Below, one piece after another: positions 13,630 through 23,921 of a stretch of DNA of 64,000 nucleotides. A program made the position numbers and the translations under genes. Below the pieces are notes generated by a model. The model searched no databases, was not told the DNA's origin, and was given only the letters and a program-made list of their open reading frames with translations. The stretch lies in assembly GCA_026874595.1 (NCBI GenBank), contig CM049311.1, positions 44,645,676 to 44,709,675 of the forward strand, in the 5' to 3' direction. Every line of letters begins with the position of its first letter. The stretch's first letter is position 1. This DNA comes from Sipunculus nudus (lineage: Eukaryota > Annelida > Sipuncula > Golfingiida > Sipunculidae).

Positions 13630-13666
13630 ACATAGTATCCGCAAACTCTGTTTTGGCGGATACAAT
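13630..13666 (+). mobile_element. Family F 3' terminus
   Basis: ACATAGTATCCGCAAA and TTTTGGCGGATACAAT form a stem (GTATCCGC / GCGGATAC). A GGC-rich tract (GCGGTGATGGCGGCAGGG) lies just upstream, as in the related ends at 17725, 30375 and 40493. The matching 5' end was not found. Confidence 0.55.
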
Positions 13667-13667
13667 G

Positions 13668-14385
13668 ATTGTAGCTTGCACCACCAGTCTTATATACAAC
13701 GAAGAGATATATACATATGCCCAATGTCAGACTGATATGTCAAACCCCTCCTGTGAAATAAGCAGGAGCATACCCTGCAAAAGTCAATGTAGGTGGCACC
13801 ACCTGTCTTGTAAATGAGAACACCATCAAAGACGCATAGACAGGTCAAAATATCAGTCCAGTACATCAAACTTCCCCAAAGTTTGATGCACTGGGCTGAC
13901 AAGGCTTAGGTGAGTAAGGCAGTTGCCCCCGAGTGACCTGTGACAAATTGTTGCCTCAAGGTACTGCACTGAGTGAACTCTTGACCTGCACCTGGCTAGA
14001 CTGAGTGAACTTTTGACCTGTACCTGGCTGCACTGAGTGAACTGTTTACATTTTGCATAATCTGACACAGTTGGCAGTCTGCCAAAGCTATAAATAGAGT
14101 CAGGCTGAACTTTGGTGCCAAATATGATGCAGTGAGCAGTCTGCCAAACCTATAAATAGAATGCAGCTACTGCACTGAGTGAACTCTTGACCTATACCTG
14201 GCTGCACTTCTTCAAATCCTGGCACTGTGCAAAAACTATTTATAGAGCTGACACCATCTTGGCTAATGGCCAACATCAAGGCACTGGCAATCTGCCTATG
14301 GTAAATCAAGTGCTGCCATCTGTACACAAAAGTGGTCCCTACTTTAAATAACTTTGAAATTTATTTTCCTAATACAAAATGCTTT
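13668..14385 (+). repeat. Duplicated block, partner at 32400-33262
   Basis: Both copies run from GATTGTAGCTTGCACCAC to AATACAAAATGCTTTTCAG in the same order and orientation. They include a small tandem repeat of CTGCACTGAGTGAACTCTTG plus ACCTGTACCTGG units (about 13960-14040 and 14170-14215). The partner has about 140 bp extra near 32520-32660. Open frames in both are repeat translation, not genes. Confidence 0.7.
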
Positions 14386-15551
14386 TCAGAAATCAGAAAT
14401 CTAAATTTTTTGAAAGCTTTTAAAAAAACTTTCTTGTCAATATTAACCAAAGATAACCTGAAATCTAAATATCTAGTGGCATGATGTAATAGATGCTGAT
14501 AAACTGGTGCCAGGCTAGATGTAACAGCATCACACAGCTAACATATATGGTAAAATGACTCAATTTAATCTCCATAATTCAGCCAAAAATCATTCATGTG
14601 GAACCGTTAATGACAATTATTATAAGAATTATTGCAGGGATTATTCTTGTAAAATATTTAACAAACTGGCTTCAGTAGCATCAGTCGAAAAATGTTTCGC
14701 AGGTTTATAACTCATATAGGAAGACACAGCAAACTGGCTATGTTCAGCTTCTCGTAACTCAGCCTAAAAGCACTGAACCAAAACCATTTGAACAAACTTG
14801 AATTATCAACATCTGAGGATAATTAATGTGTGAGATTTAAGAATTTGGCCCAGTGGTTTTTGAGAAGAAGATCTTTGTAGCCATCGAGCTAAAATGGGCT
14901 GTTATGGCATATGACTAAATTCAGCTTCCCATAACCTAGCCAAAAGTCCCTGAAAAAGAGACCATTTGAACAAATTTCAGAAAGCACTACCCTAGGATCA
15001 TTTCTGTGCGATATTAAACATTTTGGCCATATGGTTTCAGAGAAGAAGTTTTTTGTAGCCCTCAGTGTGATACAGGCACTGATGACCAAAACCTCAATTT
15101 CAGATATGACCTATGTGACCAACATTGGCATAAAATTTGGTGATGATAGCTCTAGCGGTTTCTGAGATTTAAATTTTAATATGCTTTTTTGCACAGTTAA
15201 CAAAGTTCAACCTTCTGTAACTTGGCCAAAAATCACTGAACTGGAACCATTCAAACAAACTTGAGAAAGATTGTTCCAGGGATCATTTCTGTGAAATATT
15301 GGACAATTTGGCTGGACAGTTTTGGAGACCAAGATTTTTAAAGCTTTTTTAGCTTTTTCCTTATAAAATCTAAGAAAATGCAGTTAGAAAAAAATAAACA
15401 AAATCCAATATAGTTTTCTGGATAACTGATTATTTGCAAAAAATTTGGTGATGCTAGCTCCTGCAGTTTTTGAGATAGCTATGTTTAACGTACCGACGAC
15501 GCACGACGGACGACGCCGCACCATCGCATAAGCTCACAGGTTCGCTAAAAA

Positions 15552-16194
15552 CTCCATGATGAATATCCATGCAATGGATCATGGTGATCAATGCATTAGT
15601 TGTTCAGATACTTGCGCTTTTGTATCAAATTTTTCATTATTCTGGGGGGTACTTCGGAGCCCCATAACTTGAAGAATATGGGTACCAGAGACCTAATTCC
15701 AGGTTTTCAAGGAGACTTTTCATGGGCCTCCCTGCATGTCAAGAAAGAAGATTCTAGATCAGTTGTTATGATTTGTGCCCTGTTGACAGATGATCACATC
15801 TCTTTTAATGTCTCTAAAATAGAGAAAAAAAGTAAAGTTTGAAACCAATATGACAAACTAAACAGGAGTTATCATCTGGAAACTAATTTGTGAACAGATG
15901 GCCCCTGTGACCTTGATCTTCGACTATATGACCCCAAATTCATTTATGCTCTCCCCATACTGGCAAGTCAGCTAAATGTGCAAAATGGAAAGTTTGTGAG
16001 GAAAAGCTTGGCTTAAAATGCAGCCAAAATCTTTAAAAAAAAAAAAAAGAGTCCTGTGACCTTGACCTCATGGCCCCAAAATCATATAGGTTCTTGCTTT
16101 AGTGGTGGGCCATATGTAAGTCAAGTTTGAAATCCAAGTGTCAATACAACCTGGAGTTAGCATCTGGAAACAAATTTGTGTGGATGGACGGATG

Positions 16195-16231
<37 letters not shown>

Positions 16232-16298
16232 GGTGATCACTATAAGGCATCCACTTGTGATCAATAAACAAAACAGGTTTTGGGACACTAGATGTTAC
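15552..16298 (+). repeat. Family A core copy and family E core fragment
   Basis: 15600-15830 is one A-type core unit (TTCTGGGGGGTACTTCGGAG, AGAGACCTAATTCCAGG). 15890-16240 is a family E core fragment with TGTGACCTTGACCTCATGG and TAGTGGTGGGCCATA, ending in a CAGA tetranucleotide run at about 16195-16230. Confidence 0.55.
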
Positions 16299-17725
16299 TA
16301 GAATACAGGTAGTCAACAAGCAACAACGTGTAAACCGCCAAAATCAGAGTGGGACGGGTGGAGTGAGGCATGGATTGAGTGGCAAGGGGAAATAGAGTTA
16401 AATGTGTTACATATTAGAATGGATGTCTGCCAAGTACACATGACTGCAGGTGGCGCCACTTGTTATTTGAAAGAGAAACTATCCAAGATGTATACACATG
16501 CAAAATTTCAGGTGGAAAAGTCAAACCACTGCAGAGATATGAGTGATTTTATCCCACAGCAGACAAACAGATGGACGCTGTGCAAAAATGGCTGCAGGTG
16601 GCGCCACCATTTTTGTGTATGTTATAAAGCTATCCAAGGGCTACATTTGTGTAAAATTTTTTTTACTGATTGGTGGGATGAGTCCAGAGATATAAGCATG
16701 GATGTCTACAGCGTGAACATGAATGTAGGTGGCGCCATCTGTCATAAAATCAAGAAAGCTATACAGGATGTATACGCATACCGAATTTCAGGTAATTTGG
16801 TCAAACCACTGCAGAGATATGAGTGGTTTTAACCCAAGGCAGACAAACAGATGGACGCTGTGCCAAAATGGCTGCAGGTGGCGCCACCATTTTTGTGTAT
16901 GTTATAAAGTTATCCAAGGGCTAGATTTGTATAAATTTTTTTTCCTGATTGGTGGAACGAGTCCGGAGATATAAGCATGGATGTCTACAGCCTGAACATG
17001 AATGTAGGTGGCGCCATCTGTCATAAAATCAAGAAAGCTATGCAGGATGTTTACGCATACCGAATTTCAGGTAATTTGGTCAAACCACTGCAGAGATATG
17101 AGTGGTTTTAACCCAAGGCAGACAAACAGATGGACGCTGTGCCAAAATGGCTGCAGGTGGCGCCACTATTTTTGTGTATGTTATAAAGCTATCCAAGGGC
17201 TAGATTTGTATAAATTTTTTTTCCCGATTGGTCAAACAGTTCCCGAGATATAAGCAGGGATGTCTACAGCGTGAACGTGAATGTAGGTGGCGCCACCTTT
17301 CATTAAATCAAGAAAGCTATCTAGGATGTATACGCATGCCGAATTTCAGGTTAATTAGTCAGATGGACACTGTGCAAACATGGTTGCAGGTGGCGCCACC
17401 TTTTTTGTGTATAATATTAAGCTATCCAAGACTACATTTGTACAAAAATTTTTTTTCCTGATTGGTCAAACAATTCCTGAGATATGTGGGTTTATGTGTG
17501 CAAACAGAAGCACAAACGGACGCTGGGCAGAGAGGAAAGGTCAGAGGTCAAGGCCAATCGGTTAGGCACCAGTTCACATGTGACCCGATAATTGGTGTAA
17601 GTTTCGGAAAAATCTGTTGAGTAGTCTCAGAGGAGTTCTCCGGGAAACAAACGTGGCGGAGGCAGCGGCGGCAGAACCCAGTTAAAAACATAGTATCCGC
17701 AAAACTTTGTTTTGGCTGATACAAT
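16299..17725 (+). mobile_element. Family F element with 278-bp-type core dimers
   Basis: Begins near ACTAGAATACAGGTAGTC, the phrase that also opens the core section of B elements at 2527, 12589 and 51642. It carries about four core dimers, each with GGTGGCGCCA boxes, closely similar to each other (16720-17000 and 17000-17270 are nearly identical). It ends with a GGC-rich tract (17655-17680) and the stem AGTATCCGC / GGCTGATACAAT. Non-coding. Confidence 0.55.
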
Positions 17726-18290
17726 TACAGCTGAGAAACTGACATGATTGTTGTAATCTTATAGTAAAAAAAAAAAATTTTTTGTTAAAATAACAAAAAT
17801 TACAGGTGGCGCCACCACTTTTCGGGAACTGACAAAACTAGTCATGGTCAATATTCAAGGCAAGATTCATGACAATCCATTCATTAATTATCAAGGTATT
17901 GGAGGTTTTGTATTATATTTTTGATTATTCTGGGGGGTATTTTCAAGCCCCAGAGCTTGGAGGATATAGGTTGCAGTGACCTAATTTCAGGTATCCAAGG
18001 AGATTTTTTATTGACCTCCCTGGATATTCACTTAGAAGTTTCTAGGTCCAGCAGTTATGATTTGTGCCCTACTAACAGACAGCCAGACCCCGGACGGCCG
18101 GACGGATGATGGACAAAGCGCCATTCCTATACCTCAGTTGACTTACAGATATTTGGGACATCTAACATTATGCCGAATTTTGGATTCCTAGGTCTAAGGG
18201 TTTCAAAACGTGCCATATCTACCTATGGACAGACAACGGAAAATGGACCATTACTATAGCTCAGATGACTCATAGTCAGCTGAGCTAAAA
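17726..18290 (+). mobile_element. Family A core unit and 3' end
   Basis: GGTGGCGCCACC at 17805-17816, then an A-type core unit (17900-18080), and the usual A end: TTGGATTCCTAGGTC, GTTTCAAAACGTGCC, TAGCTCAGATGACT / AGTCAGCTGAGCTAAAA at 18290. Confidence 0.6.
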
Positions 18291-20651
18291 CAGTCTCTAG
18301 TTTCAACACTTATCAAGTTTAGTGAGTAAATATCTTTCCTGATTTTTTATACAGTGCATTATATTTGGGCCCATAAATTTTATAATTTAGTTATACTCAC
18401 TTAATTTCTGACATGTACATAGAAACTGTATATAGCGGTCACATCGCTCAGCTGAATTTTGGAAAATATTAGTAACTGCAAAATATTTTTATTTCTTTTG
18501 GTTTTTCATGTATATTTTCATTAGAGAAGCTATGAGAAAATGGCCCTGCTAAAATGAAACTGTAAATTATAGAATAATGGACATGAGCTAAACCATTTAG
18601 TGATGCATCAAGGGAACAAATAGGCCTACGGTAAGTGTTATATAAAAGTAACATTTCATAAACAAATAATGTGTGAAGGTAATTAAGTTTTCAAAAGTTA
18701 AATATATGGCCATATGAGTTGAAAATTAATCCCACAAAGTTTGACCAATATTCCTAATTTTAATACTAAGTTAACACTGTTATTCACACCTAGGTCCTGC
18801 CAACTTTAAGAGATATGAATGAAATGTAACAAAGTATTTATATCTTCCTAAATCTATTCAGTTACCACTTACATTAAATCCTAATATTTTATCACATTTG
18901 AATATTAGGATTAAATTCCTGAATTTTTTTCTTTAAAACAATCAAAATTGTCCAAGTCTCATCAAAAAGAATTTATTTAACATTAAAATTATAAGATTCA
19001 TCTTGTTTATTAGTCCTGTGTATTGAAGGGGTGGGCGGGGGGAGGGATCTCCGTTGTTACTGCTTGTTGCTGATAAAAATGTTAATTTTAAGATTCATCT
19101 AGTTCATAGTACAGGTCTGTCAACAGAATATGGGGGGGGGGGGGGGCCCAGGGGTTGGGGGGGGGGGGGGGGGGGGCGCGGGGGTTGCCTGAGAAAAAGG
19201 CTCCCTGTGGTATGGTATTACCTGCAGACAGCCTGATCAAGTTCAACTCAGTGGAGAGAGCTGCACTGAATGACCTACAGTCATTAAAGTGGACTTCTTG
19301 ACAATGTAAGGGAATACAACAAGAGCCTCCAAAATAAATCCTTATGTGCACATGCTGTGAAAATTAAATCCACAGTACTTACAGGAAAAAAACGTGCTGT
19401 GGACAAAGTTGGGCAAAATTTAAGGTACCAATTTTTATTTTTGCTAATATTTAAAAAAATTTAACAGATTTTGATCTTATTTTGGGTAGACAATTTAATT
19501 TTGATTAATTAAAGTTATATTACTGGAAAAAAAGTCCTTAGCTTTAACATGTTTTTTTGTTAAGCGATCAAATATCTTTTCTGATTTTTACAAAATGCAT
19601 TATGTTTGAGCCCATATTTTTTTTAAATTATATAATACAGACCTTATTTCTGGCATGTATATATGAACTATATAGAGGAATATTTATGGTAAATATGAGG
19701 AAAAACAGATGAGTGGTTTTGATATTAGGCAGTCCTGAAGTATGAAAATATGTTTTTAATAAAAAATTTAGGTTTTTCTTGAATTTCTGAAAGGAACAAA
19801 GTCGCAAAGACCCAGTTTTCAGCTTGGTAGGAGATCTTTGGGACATCTAACATTATGCCAACAGCCTGAGGAGCATAGCGATATGCACTGAATGACCTAC
19901 AGTCACCAAAGTGGACTGCTTGACAATGTAAGGGAATACAAGAGCCTCCAAAAAATTCAATAACTAGCCTTATTTTGCAGCTTTTATTTTCAAATTTCAG
20001 ATTTTAACAGATTAAATCCTTTTGTGTACATGCTGTGAAAATTAAATCCACAGTACTTACAGGAAAAAAACGTGCCGTGGCCAAAGTTAGGCAAAATTTA
20101 AGGTACCAATTTTATATTTTTGCTAATATTTAAAAAAATTTAACAGATTTTGATCTAATTTTTGGTATACAATTATATTTTTATTAATTACTGAAAAAAA
20201 AGTCCCTACCTTTAACACTTTTGGTCTTAAGTGACCAAATATCTTTCCTGATTTTTTTACAAAGTCCATCATGTTTGGGCCCATAACTTTTTTAAATTAA
20301 ATAATACTGACTTAATTTCTGGCATGTACATAGGAACTATATAGAGGAATATTTAGGGTAAATATGAAGAAAACCAGATGAGTGGTTTTGATATTAGGCA
20401 GTCCTGAAGTGTGAAAATAGATTTCTAATAAAAAATTTAGGTTTTTCCTTAATATCTTGAAGGAACAAAGTCCTATTGACCCAATTTTTCGGCATGGTAG
20501 GAGATTTTTGGGACATCTAACTGTATGCCGAATTTCAGATTCGTAGGTCCAATGGTGTCGAAAGGTGCCAGTCTTACAGACGGATGGACAGACGGATGGA
20601 CAATGGACCATGACTATAGCTCAGATGACTTATAGTCAGCTGAGCTAAAAA
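18291..20651 (+). mobile_element. Family A elements, stacked
   Basis: A diverged A 5' signature lies at about 18433 (GTCACATCGCTCAGCTGA). The interior holds the A-type G run (19132-19177, up to 20 consecutive G). Two successive A bodies follow: CAGTCACCAAAGTGGACT at 19900 repeats CAGTCATTAAAGTGGACT at 19280. A full 3' end is at 20616-20651. This looks like at least two copies in the same orientation, one truncated. Confidence 0.55.
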
Positions 20652-20935
20652 CAGATGAGTGGTTTGATATAAGCAGTCCTGAAGTGTGATAATAGGTTTT
20701 AATGGCAAACTGAGGTTTTTCCTTAATTTCACAGAGGAAAGTAGGGTGACCCAGTTTTCAGTTTGGTAGGAGATCTTAGGGACATCTAACATCATGCCAA
20801 ATCTTGGATTCATAGGTTAAATGGTTTCAAAACGTGCCAGTCTAATGGACTGACTGACCTACAGACAGAAAGATGGACGGCAGAAAATGGACCATGACTA
20901 TAGCTCAGATGACTTATAGTAAGCCGAGCTAAAAA
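20652..20935 (+). mobile_element. Extra family A 3' end
   Basis: Another copy of the last 280 bp of family A, starting within ACAGATGAGTGG and ending TAGCTCAGATGACT / AGTAAGCCGAGCTAAAAA. It follows the 20651 terminus directly, giving two tandem 3' ends. Confidence 0.65.
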
Positions 20936-21433
20936 ATAAGCTCAATACAATAATTTTTAAGATAACTAATTTTTTGCATAAAATTTAGTGATGCTAGTTC
21001 CTGCTGATTTGAAGATAGTATGAGTTAACATGCGGACAACACCATACCATCGCATAAGCTAACAGGTTAGCTAATAATGAAGGGACAGAGAGATGGATGG
21101 ACAGATGGATGACAGACATGGATCAGTACTATAGATCATCATAACAAATGTGTTGATTACTTAAATACTGGAACTTTTTTTTTATACAAATTTTTAATTA
21201 ATCTGGGGTGCATAAACAAGCCTCATATAAATCAGTGACCTAATTTCAGGTTTCCAAAGAAATTTTCCAAGGACCTCTTAGGATGTTAAGTAAGAAGTTC
21301 CAAGTCCGACAATTAAAATTTGTGCCCTATTAATGGATGATAGGACCCAAGATGGACAAAGCATGACCACAATGCAGTTGTCCTTTGCAGTTGGTTTTTG
21401 CAGTCCTTTGACTGCAAGTCATCTGAGCTAAAA
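20936..21433 (+). repeat. Family B 3' end fragment and diverged A end
   Basis: A B-type terminus at about 21048-21076 (CGCATAAGCTAACAGG then TTAGCTAATAA). Next comes one A-type core unit (21180-21340) and a diverged A-like end (AAGTCATCTGAGCTAAAAA) at 21433. Confidence 0.5.
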
Positions 21434-21498
21434 AATAAAGGACAACTGCGCTTTATTTTAGGAGTAGAAGGTAACCTCTATAAATTGTGCTGCCTCAC

Positions 21499-21592
21499 CT
21501 GAGTAGATCGACGTGTTTCCCTGGCCCTCTTAGCTCGGGCCTTCCTCTCAGTCTCTCTTTCCTCATCCCGCTGAGGTGGGACATATATTGAC
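21499..21592 (-). CDS. PPP1R12A: PPP1R12 exon (inhibitory region up to RRSTQ)
   Basis: Encodes SIYVPPQRDEERETERK followed by ARAKRARETRRSTQ (31 codons, plus one leading base). The acceptor is ACCCTCAG before 21592 and the donor CAG|GTGAGG after 21499. It matches the MYPT1 stretch RRSYLTPVRDEE...RKARSRQARQSRRSTQ as I remember it, one of the most conserved parts of the family. RRST is the Rho-kinase/ZIPK inhibitory site (Thr696 in human MYPT1), with the preceding Ser as the PKA/PKG site that counteracts it. Phosphorylation there makes the region inhibit the PP1 active site. The exon ends exactly after the Gln, so the site is completed by GVT from the 7226-7411 exon. Confidence 0.9.
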
Positions 21593-21878
21593 CTGAGGGT
21601 TCAAAATGGCAATGCACATCAATGATATAAAACATAGAATCTGTTATTACAGAAACATTTCAGTACATGGATTATTCAAAAGGAATGAATGAACAAAACA
21701 CCACTCTTAATGCAAAGGGATGGGATCTGTCAACACATAGGACATGCACTGAACTCAGATGATGCTGATAACAACAACAAAAATATTAGCATTTACTTTG
21801 TTAGTAGCAACCACTGGCAAATCATGTCCTACTGAAGGCCAACTACATGAGTCTACATGAGAAGAAACTTTAAACTAT
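21593..21878. other. PPP1R12 intron sequence
   Basis: Intron immediately upstream, in gene direction, of the 21499-21592 acceptor. No repeat recognised. Confidence 0.45.
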
Positions 21879-23436
21879 TGGCTTGTGGGCCATGAAGCTC
21901 AGCTGAACTTGTCATAATGGTAATTTTTGCATTAAATTTTAAGATATCAGTGATATCATTTATGAAAATTTACTCAAACTGGAATAATTGAAGAGAAATT
22001 AGTGTAAGTGACATATCTGAAGAAATGGTTGGGCTGATTTTGTATAAACTTTACATTCTGATGGATTTAAATGTGTGGAATATTATTTGAATTTTATGAC
22101 CTAAAACAAAATATTTATGCAACCTTGAGCATAGGGAAGAATCAAGAGTGCTAAAAATCATTCTTTCCCCCAAAATTTTGAGAAAATATAGGGCACAGGG
22201 GCCTTATTTCAGATTTTCCAAGAAGATTTTACAAAATCTTTCCTGGATTATAAGTATGAAGTGTCTAGATCCATCATTTATGATTTGTGCCCTGTCTGGC
22301 TTTCAGGGTGCTCAATTTTTCCCCCCCAATACCTCACAGTATATAGATCAAAAGTGACTTAATTTCAGGTTTCAGAGATTTAACAATAACTTCCCTAGAT
22401 AATATCTAGGTCCAACAGTTATGATCTCAACTCTGCCTGACTTTCGGCATGCTCAAAGCATTTTTTTTTGCCCAGAGCTCACAGATTATAGTTTACATTG
22501 ATCTACATCCAGTTTTCTAAAAAGATTTCACTTGGACCTCCTGGAAGATTAGAAAAAAAAAAAATCTATGCCAAATGGACAAAATGTGCCAGGGGCCCTT
22601 CAAATCATATAATTATACCACTGTAATAGTAATAAAGAGTAAAGTTAAGAAATGAGGGTCAGAGGGCCCTCAGTTAGCAGCAGTATATACTATTTATTTC
22701 CCGTATAGTGACAGAATTACACGTTAAAAGCTTTTGCATACACATAGAACTGACAAAAGTGACTGTGACTGACACAGAATTAAATCTCGACATGTTTTGA
22801 ATTGGTATTGACCACCATGGAGGACCTGGACTAATCAAGAACACCCAAGCAGCTCACATTAGATTGGCTGATCTCTCATTGGTAAACTCATTAAATTTCA
22901 TGATAAGCAAAATCTCCCCTGTGCACATCCCATTTCTAACTGCAGGTCTTCTGACCTTTGCCCTTTTTTCTATTAATTATATGATTTCAAGTACATCTGA
23001 CTTTCAGGTTGCTCATATCATGGGTTTTCACAATAGCTATCTGAATATGTCATAGTGACTCATTTTCAGGTTGCTCATAACTTTTTTTCAGAATAGTGGT
23101 AACAACGACCTTATTTCTGGATTCTAGGGAGATTTCACCAGGGCATTTCTGAATCTTAAGTAAGAAGTTTCTATAAAGAGTAAAGATTTGTGCCCTATAT
23201 GGCTTTCAGACTTTATAAAATCATGTTTTTTGCCCATTTGCTTGCAGAATATAGGTCACTGTCTCCTAATTTCAGGTTTCTAAGGAGATTTTTTTTTTTT
23301 TATTTAAAGTTTCTACATCTAACATTTATGGTTTGGGTCATGTTGACAGACAACCAAATGCCAAGATGACTGGACAAATGATGGACAAAGACCCGTCACT
23401 ATAGCTCAGATGACTTTAAGTCAGCTGAGCTAAAAA
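21879..23436 (+). mobile_element. Family A element with several core units
   Basis: 5' signature GGGCCATGAAGCTCAGCTGA; 3' end ATAGCTCAGATGACTTTAAG then TCAGCTGAGCTAAAAA. Between them lie about six diverged A-type core units, each with a phrase like CTAATTTCAGGTTTC and TATGATTTGTGCCCT. Non-coding. Confidence 0.6.
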
Positions 23437-23921
23437 TGGGCCAGCAATTTACATTATCCATTAAACAAATTAGGTGTGCATATCATATATTTAAACTCTT
23501 TTTAACTATTGATGGTAACTGGAAGAACTGCCATGATTATGTTGCATTTATAGTCTTCTGACATTTCAAATAGTGGCACAAACTGCAGATGCCATAAAAG
23601 CTGGAAACTTTATCATCTAAATTGTAGAGATACTGAAGTCTGAGCTAAAATAATGACAGTATAGTATGCAGCACAGACTGTTTAATGGCATCTAATCAGC
23701 AATGGAACAAAAATATGGAATCTAAACTTCCCTCATAACCCTCTTAACCAACACTGAACTCAATGTATTTCAAATGAACATCAACGGAACTTAAGGTGAA
23801 TGATAGGAAAATTGATGAAGGGCCTTCCTTCGACCCAAGCCTCTCTAAGAGGTAAGTTAAAATTTCTTATAGTTCTGCACCAAAATCTTATCTTCATTTT
23901 ACATTTGGCATCCTCTGAGTT
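23437..23921. other. Intron sequence without recognised repeats
   Basis: Nothing recognised between the A element and the minisatellite. Confidence 0.4.

Larger units (their letters stand above)
12396..15551 (+). mobile_element. Composite family B element
   Basis: Starts with GGCCTACAGGCC and GCGAACCTGTG, and ends CATAAGCTCACAGGTTCGCT then AAAAA. Inside are about three 278-bp-type dimers (12690-13540), a family F 3' end at 13630-13666, a block shared with 32400-33262 (13668-14385) and a B-type tail (14386-15551). Whether the two B ends belong to one insertion is inference. Confidence 0.5.

Noticed and set aside
14100-14327. 75-residue ORF with a near-identical partner at 32969-33196
   Set aside because: Similarity reflects a duplicated non-coding block containing small tandem repeats; no domain and no splice context.
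19054-19351. Gly- or Pro-rich ORFs
   Set aside because: Produced by translating the G run of family A.
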